The notes under the pieces are model-generated. The model ran no database searches. It worked only from the letters and a program-made list of their open reading frames with translations, and was not told the DNA's origin. Positions 51,701 through 63,834 of a stretch of DNA of 64,000 nucleotides are shown here, one piece after another; the first letter of the stretch is position 1; the number at the start of each line of letters is the position of its first letter. A program made the position numbers and the translations under genes. This stretch comes from Hydractinia symbiolongicarpus (Eukaryota > Cnidaria > Hydrozoa > Anthoathecata > Hydractiniidae): positions 20,519,650-20,583,649 of the forward strand of contig NC_079887.1 of NCBI RefSeq assembly GCF_029227915.1, written 5' to 3'.

Positions 51701-54110
51701 GAGATCAATAATGAAGTTTGAAAATATCTTAAATTTTGTGAGATGTCACTTTTCGAAAATTAGTTTACCAAGCACACGTGGTGTAATATGAGTTTTTGAG
51801 AACCATATAAATTGTTTTCGCACGGCAGTAACAAAAAGACTGAATGCTCAAGTGGGTTCCAACGAACAATTTAGGTACGCTTCACTTTTTATAAGAATAA
51901 AAGATTTCAGGTTAAAAACAATAGGTCTATTGTTTAGAACATTAGAGAAGTAAGAATAATGGTCAGCCTGCTTACAATTTTAAAGGGCCTACGAACCGGT
52001 TAAAATGTTCACATTCCGCATATCCCGCGCACATATTAAAAATCCGGCAAACGCGTTTTGCGCAATGAACAGACCAGCGCACTTTGCTCGCTTGTTCAAT
52101 ATTTTTTTCGAAAAGTATATTACAAAGAAATATTTCAGCGAGACTCATTCTGGATGAAAACATGATTAAGGCTGGAGAAAATAAAAATTCTAGATATATC
52201 TATATGTTCGAGTCTGTAAATTACATACATGCCGGAAAAATAGCCATTTTTGTTTTTCGCCGCCATCAGCTCGACTTTCGTGTGAGTCACTACAGTCGTA
52301 GCCCCCTTAATATTTTTATAAAAAAATGTGTAGCTAATTTTTTTGTGCAACTTATAAAAAATGGCTTTTGTTTTCCAACAAGTATAACTTATTAGGATTT
52401 GTCATTTGCTATTTTTATGAATGACGTAATTTTCATTGTCACTAAATTAAGCGCTAATCAACTTATCTCAATGAGTATATTTTTTAATGACGCGATACTA
52501 TCTAAAATTGAACTTTTCGCACCATTGTTATCGCATGCAATTTTGAAATTCCCTTCGCCGTTCTCACTGTCATATAATTAATGAACTATAAATTAATAAT
52601 CTTAACTCTTCGATCATTGTAATAATATTTGATGTGGTCATCTTTACTTTTTCTGAGGGATATATTCTTTCTGTTTTTAGGAGGGGTTACTAGATTATTT
52701 CATTGTTTTTATTTTCACATCTTCTTTCAACAAAACCAAGCCACTGCTAAAATTATTTGATCATTCTACAGGACAACGCAAATTTTGTATTTTCGCGCGC
52801 TTTAATAAATGCAAGGACTCGATGTATGGCGTATCGTCAAAAAGAGAGATCCTGCCACTACGAAGTGGATGTGTGGATTATATGTTTTCCCAAAGAAGGT
52901 TTTTTCGACCGTAATATACATTGGGAGGAAGAATTAATCTAAAACAAATTCTGGCACTGTCAAGAAACTCTATGTATCTCCATTTTAAACCGAGAGTGGC
53001 AATTTACACAACAAACACATGAAAGAATAAGAGAATAAGATAATAAACTTCGATAATTTTTATCATTAGACACATATCTTTAATTTCTTAACAAATTTTA
53101 AATATGCTTTGATAAGTTTGATAAGAAAGCCCTGCCTAAAGCATGAAGATACATACTCTAAAAAAAAATTTTTGGCGAGTTTTTTAATTTCGTGATTTAA
53201 AGTTTAAAATATTTACGTAGTGTTTATATTTTTTCGATTTTTAAAATTTTGTTTGCCCGTGAAAAATCCTCGTGTGCGCCTTTCGCACATATCCCGATCT
53301 TCAGATTATTTACCACCGCACATATTCCGAGCAAAGCTATTTCGCCTACCGCACATATTCCGCGCATAGCTATTTCGTGCATCCTTAGCATAAAGTAGCA
53401 ATTTGGCTACCATTTGAACACAATACAGATATTATTATTACTAGTATATAGTTGCAACTACTTGCCGCCCTTGTTTACCATGATACGACAGTTGTTCTTT
53501 CAAAGCTGATACATATGCACCCCTTATTTTCCAAAGCGATGATTAGCCCCAACACCAACCTTTACCCCACGGCTGATTTTCTTTTTATAAACCCTGGGGT
53601 TGAAGTTGCACCAACACGCGAAGTGAACAATGAAAGGATACTCAGTGCGTTTTATCTGATCACGTGTGCACATTCTAACTCCGTAAGCTTCTATGCTAGG
53701 TTCAAATCCAGAAGTTACATGCACATTCGACTTTGTTTCTAGTGGATTTTTTCAAGAGCAGCAACAGTCTATAACTATTAGGATCCGGAAAGAATAGCAA
53801 AATATTTCCAGTTAAATTTTTTAAAGAATTATTTTGCACAGTATCACAGTGATATACAGCTAAATTTCTTGCTACATTCTACCTCACTATAAATTAGATT
53901 ATATTTACAATTGATACTTTCAAAATGTTTAAAATGCAATCTGTGAAGCATTTAAAATAAAACTTTATAAAATATTTATTTAAAAAAGAAATTAAAAATC
54001 CCAATCAAAAAATAAGATTTTAGGACAAAATAACACTTTGTTCAGACACACGCATAAAAAATGTAAAAGTATATATCATACAACATAAAAATATAAAAAA
54101 AATCAGGCCG
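48733..54110. other. Gene-poor interval
   Basis: More than 5 kb of AT-rich sequence with no supported gene. Small open frames (for example 52084-52395 and 53452-53742) lack recognisable domains. A single-sided copy of CTCGTTCCCAGGGCTCTT lies at 50403-50420. Two near copies of a segment with CCGCACATATTCCG and AGCTATTTCG lie at about 53311-53380. A reading at 50152-50343 (minus strand) looks protein-like but has no family I know. Confidence 0.4.
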
Positions 54111-54118
54111 ACGATTTC

Positions 54119-54175
54119 TTTAAAAATATTAAAGCTGCAGGTCTACTATAGACCTGCAGCTTTAATATTTTTAAA
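54119..54175. repeat. 57-bp perfect palindrome with 3-nt loop
   Basis: 27-bp arms beginning TTTAAAAATATTAAAGCTGC and closing on GGTCTA, around a CTA loop, with an exact complementary right arm. The full 27 bp pair with no mismatch. It contains two CTGCAG sites. Its function is unknown; it is the strongest hairpin in the window. Confidence 0.9.
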
Positions 54176-56775
54176 TCAAATTTATAGGTTAAAAAATTTA
54201 AAGGCATAATCTATAAAATCTGCAAAAACAAAATCTATTGATATATGCATCAGTTCATGTTAATGGTGGCAAGTTTTTCTGCAACTTCAAGCCAAAAAAC
54301 CTTGTGGTTTAACGTATCAGACGGACTTTTCCTTTAATCATTTACAAGTACGTCCTTTATATTTCCAGTTAGGATCTCCATTAAATTTGTCCTTTTTTTG
54401 ACTCTAAAAAAATATATAATTGATCAAATAAGCAATCCAAAAATGAAGTTATAGTTTAAGGATTAACCAGTCACATGCGGGTAAAACAGACAAAAATCAT
54501 TTGTCAACAACTATATAATGGGTCTATTCAAAAATGCGTACATACTATAAATCGTCAATCTTATACTCCATTGTATGCTTTGCTTTCGACTTACCCCTTT
54601 CCCAAGTTACAGATCACCCCTCCCCGAAAAATCAACTTAATGACTATTAATTATAACACGTTACTTGAAAAAAGGACAATTGGTAACTGTGGCAAGTCTA
54701 AGGTGTTAAAGTTGAAATAACCACGCACTTTTTGCAGAAAAGATACCTAAAAAAACGTTTGTCATGGTGGGTGGGTGGTTTCGTCAGGAGCAACTGTAGA
54801 ATTTGTCCAGAAAAATCTTGGTTATCATATAAAAGCTGCAAACGCAAATACGCACTTCTAGCTACACACAAAGAATGAGAATTTCCAAGTGGACTCAATG
54901 AGTAAGTGCGTAACTGTGTTTCAGTTTATATTTTATTAAATTTTTTGTGTACATTTTCTGAAGTTTGACCGAACGTCAATTGGACGTTTGGAAAAATGCA
55001 AGTGCTCTCTCTTTCCCAAATCCAAACTTACACATTTTGCACAGCTGAATTTCAGGGGTGACTACTTTACAGGACTTTACAGAACTTTACATAAAGAAAA
55101 ACAATTAAAATACTGCGGCTACTTACATTACATAGACATATAGCTAACTCCCTCCAGGGTGTAGGCTTTTTTAGCAGTGTTCAAATGATGAGTCCAGCAT
55201 GGAAATTGATCTAGGTAGCTATCAACATTATCAACAAAGTATTTTTCACAGCTATGTTATGCAAGAATGTATAAAGTTGTCATCATTAAAATATTCTTCC
55301 AGATCACTGTCATCATTGCATCAGTGTCAGTTACACAGTGATCCTCACTCAAACCTTTCTATGGTCGCCGCCATGAGTTTGATTGCCCAAACCTGGCTTT
55401 TAAGTACAGCTCCACAATTAAATTTTTCTTAGGTTCTATTCGTTTATTTTAAAGTTTGTGCTACTTCGAAGCTTTACTACTTAAGTAGTTTGTTTACACG
55501 GACATTTTTCTTATAAAAAAGGCGGAAAAACTGGGGCCTAAGTAGTTGTTTTGTATAAAAATCAAAACTATTTTTTTCGTTGAAGGCGTTGCAACATCAC
55601 AGAAACTATGACAGCTGGCTAAAGGACCACCAAATCGCAAACCTACTTCGTCCTTACAAACATTGAGTCAAACTTAAAACAGTCAGAATGTGTAAAGCAA
55701 GCAATCAGATGATCAAATCCCAAAAATTTAATACAGGCTGCATCAGTCTCCCCCAAGCTTCAGATGTACAGAACTGATGAAACCCCGGGGGAAAAGGGGC
55801 GGCGAGGGAAGAAGGTCCCCCTACACACTTTTTCAGAAGTATTTTAAATAGCTTCTGAAACACTATTTTCTCCATTATAGCTAACACAGTAAATCTTTGG
55901 AATATTAATAACGTTTTTAGCCAACCTAGATAACTTAAATTTAAAGATGGTTGGGCCTGTAAAGTCAGACTGAATATGATAAGAGAATCTTACAAAACCA
56001 AGATAGTTTAATGACAAAATCTTGATGGCTTAGTTAAATAAAAGTGTTACCCAACCAGTAGATGTATATATTTAAAAAACAAAAGAATGTGAAACTCAAA
56101 AAGGGACTACACAAGCGACACTGAAGCTGTGACTGTTCGAACTTTCATTTTTATTATCGTTAACAATTTTAAGTTAGGGGCGTCATGTTGGAAATATTGA
56201 ATTTTTGTGGCATGTCACTTGTTTGATTGTTGGCTGTGTTTACAACACGACATTCCATAAATTTGTAAATAGTTGTGAGTTTTTAAAATCTTAACTTATT
56301 GTATAAAACTGCAGTTTCAATCTCACAGGATGATGTTGTTTTAGCTTCCAAGTGTTTAAAATTTACTTCTTTCTTCCGTAGGAAACTTTAATCTGATCTG
56401 GCTTCAAAAATAGTTAATTTTATTTGTTCAACTAAGTCAGATACCAACTAGCAGTTCTGCAAAATTTTTGATTTAGCGCCACTATTTTTGAAGCAAGGGA
56501 TAACCAAGAGTCGCAGTGTTTAGTTTTTAAAATAAAGATTGCTTTTTAGTCAAATCTGCTTGTACTAGTGTCGTAAAGTAAAAGAACATTGGCAACAAGA
56601 ACGATGCATGGATTTAAATTATTATAAAATCTCATTGTTGGTTATGTTGATAAAAAAATAGAATTATTTTTTGAATCTGTTATTGTCTAGCATTCTAAAG
56701 CGCACGTAAACGCGAATGTTTCGCTAAACACATCACGTGCTTTGATTAATTTACGTCAAAAATTTTTCCATAAAA
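54176..56775. other. Gene-poor interval before the Helitron chain
   Basis: No supported gene or recognised repeat. A serine-rich small frame (55199-55432) and others here lack domain evidence. Confidence 0.45.
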
Positions 56776-57518
56776 TCTCTATAATAATACGCAAGTTCCG
56801 TGTGTCTGTCTGTCACTTTTGCAAAGTGGATTACATTCTTCAAAATTTTCTTTAACAAATTCTATAAAACATCGCCTATAAAATTGTTCTGTAATTTACC
56901 GATAACTTTACCGATAAAATAGTATTGACGTCAAAGGAAAGTTAATTAAGATTAGTGAAGCCATTACAATGCACTTAAAATTTTGAGGCCAAATAACTTG
57001 GAAACGAGGTGGTGACGTCAATGTTTTTTCACCACGTGGGTAGCTAGGGACAACCTGGGACCAATTTGGGTAAGTTTTCCAAACCTGGGTCCCCGAATCC
57101 GTTTCGGAATGGACGGGTTAATTACGTCATCAAAAATCTTCAAACCCTATTATCTCTGCAACCGTTTACTAAAAGTACATGATCCTATACATTTTCTTAA
57201 TCAGTGCTTCAAGATCTATACGATGAAGGCAACAGGTATACGAATTTCTTAAAAAAAATTTTGGGTTTTGACGGTTCATTGCTGACGTCAGCAAAATTTT
57301 TAAAACCTTATATCTCCTTAGGCGTTTGTCGAAAACATATGATCCTATACATTATTTTGATCAGCGTTTTAACCTCTACACAGTACAGGCAACGAATAAA
57401 CTAAACTTCGCCAATTTTTTTTGTACCTGCACTGCTGACGTCAGCAAAAAATCTAAAAAAACCTATTTTCCATTGTCCCTCTGCCTAAGTGGATTACTCC
57501 ACGGGCCTTATCGATTAG
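56776..57518 (+). mobile_element. Non-autonomous Helitron A (743 bp)
   Basis: Begins TCTCTATAATAATACGC after an A and ends with a hairpin GTGGATTACTCCAC followed by GGGCCTTATCGATTAG (57493-57518) before a T. A TC start, a terminal hairpin about ten bases before a CTRR-like end (here TTAG), and insertion between A and T are the marks of Helitrons. The interior shares CCAATTTGGGTAAGTTTTCC, CCTGGGTCCCCGAATCC and GATCTATACGATGAAGGCAAC-like segments with element D on the other strand. No Rep/helicase is encoded. It abuts element B directly. Confidence 0.75.
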
Positions 57519-57939
57519 TCTATATAATAATACGCCAGTTCCGTGTGTCAAGGAAGGAAGCCCTGGCCAAGTTCTTACCCAGTATCTTTTTGAATTGTTT
57601 GGCAATTGGGTTAAGAGTCACACTGACTGACTTTAAACAGAACTGGCCGGTATCTATCCCAGCTACCTCTAAATCACTCTTTACGACCTTTGATTTTATC
57701 GACATCTTTCTTTTACAGTTGTTAGCGTTTCGATATATTGCATCAAGATCGGATAGATCTGTTACAGATTTGGTCCTAGAAATGGAAACGTTAGAGAATG
57801 TAAGCAATCAATCTGACAGTGATAGTGATATTTATTAACATATAATTATATATTATCGTGTTTGTATTTGTTAAAACATTTTGTTTCTTAGGTAATATTT
57901 TTTATATTTTCAGCTATACAATTTATTTTACTTTAAATA

Positions 57940-58400
57940 GATGTGCAGCCGTACTTTAATTTTGATCAATGGTAGCCGTACCTAACCTAATTTCGTTTTT
58001 ATGGAACATTTGTAGCATTTGAAGATGTTTCTTATACGATAGGACCCAGCCGTACCTTAATATTTTCCAGCCGTACCTTATTTTAGCTAGCCGTACCTAA
58101 CTTAATTTCGTTTTTATTGTACATATTTTAGCATTTGAAGATGTTTCTTATACGATAGGACCTAGCCGTACCTTAATATTTTCCAGCCGTACCTTATTTT
58201 AGCTAGCCGTACCTAACCTAATTTCGTTTTTATGGAACATTTGTAGCATTTGAAGATGTTTCTTATACGATAGGACCTAGCCGTACCTTAATATGGTCCA
58301 GCCGTACCTTATTTTAGCTAGCCGTACCTAACTTAATTTTGTTTTTATTGTACATATTTTAGCCTTTAAAGTTGTTTCTTATATGATAGGACCCAACCGT
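57940..58400. repeat. 116-bp tandem array within Helitron B
   Basis: The segment GAAGATGTTTCTTATACGAT recurs at about 58021, 58137, 58252 and 58368 (steps 116, 115, 116). Units alternate between ATGGAACATTTGTAGC and ATTGTACATATTTTAGC forms, so the higher-order unit is about 231 bp. Each unit carries three AGCCGTACCT words. Confidence 0.9.
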
Positions 58401-59099
58401 AAAATATATGTTGTCTTATAATTTTCATATTTTTCCTCTCTTTTCCTAACCTATCCCCTTTATTTTACTTTACTTGATAAGTCGCATTGAAGTTCACCGC
58501 TCGTACTAACCACTTTTTTATTGCCAGCCGTAGCTACTTAAATTGTTGATTTGGGAATCACCTTCCCGCGCTCTCCCCCGTTTGGTTTCTATAAGAGCAA
58601 GATGTTTTGTTAACATTTTTCGTATTTTGCGAGTTCATTGGCGATTGACAAACAGAAATTCAGTGACACAACAAATTTACCACTACGATTAGCTCAGTTT
58701 TTTCCATTAAAATACATTACCTCACCTTAAAAAGAAAAGTGTATTTACGTACGGCTAAGGTACGGCTTAGGTACGGCTGTTAGGTACGGCTAGCTTTACC
58801 TAAGCCTACAAAACGTACATTTTGAGGCAGCTAGCTATAGCTAGCTTTATTTATTCCTATACTTTTAAAGTTTTTATTCAGTTTGGTATATTATTATTTA
58901 TTTTTATGTTGAAGTTTGGTCTACCTAGCTAGCTCCTCTTTTAGCTACATCCTGCTAAAAAGTGAAAGTAGCCAAATGCAGTTTGGCTGCAAGTGATAGT
59001 AGCCAAATGCAGTTTGGCTGCAACACAATTCTTAACAATTCTTATGCTAAATGCAGTTGGCAGCGGCCACTTTTAATGCTGATTTAAAAATTTTTTATG

Positions 59100-60235
59100 C
59101 AAAATAAAATTGCTGAGTAATTTTTTAAACTGAACCGGGTTAATGCCAGGCTGTTCACTGATTTCTTTTAAAACCGAAGCGATAAGGATTTTTGGAAAAT
59201 GGTATTACCCCTATGCTCATGTATGACACGATTCACCTGTTAAGCGCTCAGCCTGGTGTTAACGACGGGCTGTTTCCTGTGTTTTTATTTAAACCGTTGT
59301 GATAAATTTTATTTGGAAAATTTTATTACGCCTGTTACTCATGTATGACACTATTTACATGTTAAGTGCTCAGCCTGGTGTTAATGACGTGCTTTTTCCG
59401 TGTTTTTATTTAATCCGTTGTGATAAAGTTTTTTTACCTGCAATAAACATTGTGATAAAGTTTTTTTACCTGCAATAAACATTCAACCTGGTGTTAACAA
59501 CAGGGTGTTTTGTGTGTTTTTTATTTAAATTGAAGTTGCGATAAGTTTTTTTGGGAAAAGGCTATTATGGCTATAACGCATGTGTGACACCATTTACCTG
59601 TACTAAGTGCTCAGTCCGGTGTCATGATTTTTTTGTTAAGGTTTACTGAAACGTACTCCTCAAAATAAAATAATATTGACTATTTTCTTTTCTTATGACG
59701 GGGTAACAACAGGTTGTAAACTGTGTTTTATTTCGGTTAAAGTTGCAGTAAAGTTATATATATACATATATTTTAAAAAGTACATTACAACCGAAACACT
59801 ATAATGTTGTGTGAGCTTTACTCAATTCACGACATATTCTGCATACCTGTACTAGATCACTCCAATTATGGAGTTTTTTTAGTTTTTTTATGGGGTAACA
59901 ACTGGGTTTTTTCTGTGTTTTAAGTTAAACCGAAATTGCAGTAAAGTTTTTTATGAAAAGGGTATTATGCGTTCTCGGCCCACTGTCATGATTAAGTTTT
60001 GAACTTTTACGGAAACTTATTCCGCAAAATAAAATAATATTGCCCGATTGTTTTTGCTATGGCAGAGTAACAACGGTTTGTAAACTGTTTTAATTCAGCT
60101 TTTGTTGCGGGAAATTATTTTTTTTTAAATATCTTACAGTCGCAACACTGCAATGGTGTGTGCCCTCCACTTGATTTACGACATACTGCATACCCGTACT
60201 AAAGCGCTCCACCTCACCGGGTCGCACAGTTTGCG
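59100..60235. repeat. Degenerate modules within Helitron B
   Basis: Seven or more diverged copies, spaced roughly 95-150 bp, of a module with GCTCAGCCTGGTGTTAA, then GACGGGCTGTTTCCTGTG, AAACCG(A)AG(T)TGCGATAA, and GGTATTACGCC. The same modules appear at 16380-16900 and on the minus strand at 35160-35560. Confidence 0.75.
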
Positions 60236-60283
60236 GTTCACCCGGCGTTTCGACGCCGGGTCTCCACGGGATTTATCGACTAG

Positions 60284-62951
60284 TCTATATAATAATACGC
60301 GAAGTGTGTCCGTGTGTCTGTAACAGGCAAAGTTGATATGGTCATTTTCCTTTGATGTTGCCGAAAAAAATCTTTGATGTTGCCGAAAAAAATATGTCTT
60401 CTTTGTCGTGAAAATCCGCGAGTTTTGTGTGGTTTGTTAAATGAAGTTCTAGCACAAAGTAACGGAAATTGTGTTTGCAAAAAAGATGGCTGTCCTTTTT
60501 AAGCATTTGTCTTCTCTTGCCTTCAAAATAAATCTTTACAAAAGCATTTAAAAAGGGGCATGGTATATAAATGAAGTATAGAAAGGTTTCTGTAAGGTTT
60601 GTTTATGTTTTTTAAAGTTTTGATGATATTATTGATGCGTGACATGTTTGTTAGCTAGCATCAACCACAACAACAACAACTAGCTAGCTAGGTAGCTAGG
60701 AATTTTAAATATGTAGCCATGTTCTTTATACCTAGCTAAGTCTCCAGTTTATATTTAAGTGACCAGCTATTAGCTGCTGTAGCTACCTTATGTTAGCTTC
60801 AGTTTTATGTTGCTTTTTACATGTAAGCTAATCTTAGTGGTCTTTGCTAAGAATGTGACTGTAACTTATTTTAATTGACATTTTAAGCTTAAATTAACAA
60901 GCCACAACAACTTTTAAAAAAGTATTACATAATATTTAAGAAGAGTTTAAGGACTGTTTTTAAGCAAATAATGTATTTTTCACAATTTGTGTATGCAAAA
61001 AATGTATTTTTCACATTTTGTGTAACTAAACTTATATACATCGGTTACATGCAATATGACGAAACAATTTTTATTTAACATGTAGTAATTCTGGTACCTT
61101 AAGTGTAGTGATTTTTGTTGTTCTAGATGTTCTGACTAAAATGTTTTTGTTTATGGCATTTTGTCTCAATTAAGAAAAGTTTCAACTTTTTTGAGGGAGT
61201 ACAACACCGAAAAAACTTGTGTTTTTTTATATTTTGTATAAATTCTTACCGGGCAGGACTCTGTACAACATACCGAAATGACTGATCCCTCTCTATTTAT
61301 AAATTTGATGCGTTCCAAATCACAGTTTTTTGAAATTTTGGGTAATATTTAATGAGTACAAGATGCAAATACTGATTTTTGTTGAATCAGAAGTATTTCC
61401 TACAACCATTCTTTTTTTACACTTTTGTGGAGAAAAAGTGTATGCAATATCATCAGAATAACTGATTTTGTTGCAAACTGTTTTTCTTTTTCACATTTTG
61501 GATTGAAATATTGTTATAAAGGGCATATATCAATAGACATATATATATATATATACCAAAATAATTAAATTCTGCAAACTTTGATTTTGTCGTTCACCTC
61601 TCATCTTTTATATTTTGATTAAACTTTTGAGGAAAACCATAGGAATTATTTAGAATTTGTATTTTGTGTTGCAAATTTAGTGCAAAAATTTAACTGTTGT
61701 GAGGGAGGACCATATGCAATTATATATACTAAAAATAATAATTTAATATTCTACAAGTTGTATTTTTGTATGCACTTAAATGACTGCTTTTTCTGAGTTG
61801 AATTTGATGGGTTTCATATCAATTTTGTGGAAGATTTTATGGCTGAAGACAATATAGAACATGCCAATTGAACTGATTTTTGTTCATAATTTGATTTGCT
61901 CCTCATAAACCTTTGTGTTCTATATTTATTGTAAACTTTTGTGAGGAAGGACCATATATATATACAATGTTTTCAAAATAATGATTTTTGTTGATTTGAA
62001 ATTTACTCCTTGCTCATTGCTTTTTCGACATTTCAGGTTAAAATGTTTGGTAAAGTCAGTATGGATCATTAGACAAAAAATTGTTTTGTTAACCGGTTAA
62101 TTTTTACATTTTGTGCATATTTTTGCGGGAGAGGATGGTATGCAACCGAATAAATGATTTTTCAAAGTTTAACTTTTTGTTTTTAGGTGTTTTGTGTTTG
62201 TTTAAGTTTGGCCTTTTGATATTGTTTAAAATGCGTAAAGAACTTATTTCATAGATCTGTGCTTACTGTTGCAAGCCTTTCTTTTCGACACTTCAGTTAA
62301 AAATATTGAAGGTTTTCAACATAATCACATAATAAGATGTATACATATTTGAGATATGTGTTATTTCTGACATTATTATTATTGTTGTCGCAACTGTCTG
62401 GGTTGTGACTGTCAATGTTGTAACTTTCTACTAACTAGAATCACATAATAAGATGTATACATATTTGAGATATGTGTTATTTCTGACATTATTATTATTG
62501 TTGTTGTAACTGTCTGGGTTGTGACTGTCAATGTTGTAACTTTCTACTAACTAGAATCACATAATAAGATGTATACATATTTGAGATATGTGTTATTTCT
62601 GACATTATTATTATTGTTGTCGTAACTGTCTTGGTTGTGACTGTCAATGTTGTAACTTTCTACTAACTAGATTTTACACCTTGCACGCCGTTGTTTTTCA
62701 TATTTTGTCTGAAGTTTTGTTGGGAGGATTTCATGCGATTTGACATTTGATATTTTGTGTTAGATTTTAAGAACTTTTTTGTTAAATTATGACTTATATA
62801 CTTTCTTTTTATGCATTTTCAGATTATTTTTTTTAGTAAAAGACATATTCAATATACTGAAATATTTGCTGATGTCATCAAAATTCAAATGACAGAACTT
62901 TTCAATTGTTTTTCTGCCTAAGTGGATTTTTCCACGGGCCTAATCGACTAG
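60284..62951 (+). mobile_element. Non-autonomous Helitron C (2.7 kb)
   Basis: Begins TCTATATAATAATACGCG directly after element B and ends with hairpin GTGGATTTTTCCAC plus GGGCCTAATCGACTAG (62922-62951), followed by T. It has a typical CTAG terminus. The interior is AT-rich with loosely repeated segments carrying TTTTGTGAGG(A)AGGACCATAT (about 61430, 61690, 61937 and 62120) and a perfect-period 116-bp array (62323-62670). No replicase is encoded. Confidence 0.72.
62323..62670. repeat. 116-bp tandem array within Helitron C, three copies
   Basis: AATCACATAATAAGATGTAT starts units at 62323, 62439 and 62555, an exact 116-bp step, nearly identical between copies, ending CTTTCTACTAACTAG at 62670. 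The sequence is unrelated to the 116-bp array in Helitron B. Confidence 0.95.
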
Positions 62952-63061
62952 TTTTAAATATTTCGCTATTGTTTTTATTTTTATTTTTGAAGACGTTGCA
63001 TTGCCGCGGTTTTGCGTTAGTCCGCGAAGAGACAGACAGACGACGGCTATTATTATAGAGA
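62952..63061 (-). mobile_element. Mini Helitron-like unit E (110 bp), minus strand
   Basis: On the minus strand it begins TCTCTATAATAATAGCCG at 63061, next to the terminal CTAG of element D, continues TCTGTCTGTCTCTTCGCGG, and reaches a CTAG shared with the end of element C (62948-62951). It lacks the terminal hairpin. Its start resembles that of unit F. It is either a tiny deletion derivative or the truncated head of a longer copy. Confidence 0.5.
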
Positions 63062-63710
63062 CTAGTCGATAAGTGGAAAAATCCACTGATGCAGGATAAA
63101 AATTTTGATGACGTCAGCAACCTATCCATTAAAAATTTAGAATTTTTTTTTCAAGTTGCATCTATTGTGTAGAGATTAAAGCGCGGATCAAGAAAATGTA
63201 TATGATCATGTGCTTTTGATATGAACGGTTAATGAGATATAAGGACGGGTTTTTGTTTAAATGTGTATACCTGTTGCCTTCATCATATAGATCTTAAAAC
63301 GCTGACGAAGAAAATGTATAGGATTATGTACTTTTGTCAAACGGTTGCCAGAGATATCAAGGTTTAAAGGTTTTTTGATGACGTCATCAATCCGTCCATT
63401 CCAAGATTCGGGGACCCAGGTTTGGGAAACTTACCCAAATTGGTCCCAGGTAGTTCCTAGTTACCCACGCAGGAGATGACGTCAGTTATTTCCACCCGTT
63501 TCCAAGTTATTTAGCCTTAAATTTAAAAGTGCAATGCAATGGCTTCACTAATCTTAATATACTTCCCTTTGACGTCAATATTGCTCTAACGTCAAAGATT
63601 GCTAATTTACAGAACATATTGATAAGCGATGTTTTATAGACTTTATCAAAGAAATTTTATCCACTTTGTAAAAGTCACAGACAGACAGAACTGGCGTATT
63701 ATTATATAGA
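63062..63710 (-). mobile_element. Non-autonomous Helitron D (649 bp), minus strand
   Basis: On the minus strand it begins TCTATATAATAATACGCC at 63710 and ends with hairpin GTGGATTTTTCCAC then TTATCGACTAG at 63062. It shares with element A, in order, CTGTCTGTGACTTTT, the CCAATTTGGGTAAGTTTCCC segment and the GTTGCCTTCATC segment, so both are one family in opposite orientations. It contains no coding capacity. Confidence 0.75.
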
Positions 63711-63834
63711 CTAGTTCTCAACCCGTGAAAAGATCCATGGGGTTGCCAGCGCTTTTTATATCGCATTTCGTGCTTCCGTAACATGACGGTTTTCTCGCAG
63801 ATACACAGACAAAATACGGCTGCTATTAAAGAGA
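63711..63834 (-). mobile_element. Mini Helitron-like unit F (124 bp), minus strand
   Basis: On the minus strand it begins TCTCTTTAATAGCAGCCG at 63834 and ends ATGGATCTTTTCACGGG then TTGAGAACTAG at 63711. The terminal stem is degraded but aligned with GTGGATTTTTCCACGGGCC. The start matches unit E. It abuts element D without a spacer. Confidence 0.5.

Larger units (their letters stand above)
57519..60283 (+). mobile_element. Non-autonomous Helitron B (2.8 kb)
   Basis: Begins TCTATATAATAATACGCC at the base after element A and ends with the hairpin CCCGGCGTTTCGACGCCGGG (60241-60260) plus TCTCCACGGGATTTATCGAC and TAG (60283). The body holds a 116-bp tandem array (57940-58400), CTAGC-rich DNA, and many degenerate modules. 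It carries no replicase. Related fragments lie at 16130-16975 and 35160-35560. A 170-codon frame across the A/B junction (57326-57838) is not supported as a gene. Confidence 0.7.

Noticed and set aside
49195-53742. Several 60-103-codon frames in the gene-poor interval
   Set aside because: No recognisable domains, no promoter or splice context, and lengths expected by chance in AT-rich DNA.
57326-57838. 170-codon frame crossing 57518/57519
   Set aside because: It crosses the junction between two separate Helitron units and has no recognisable domain, so it cannot be an ancestral gene.
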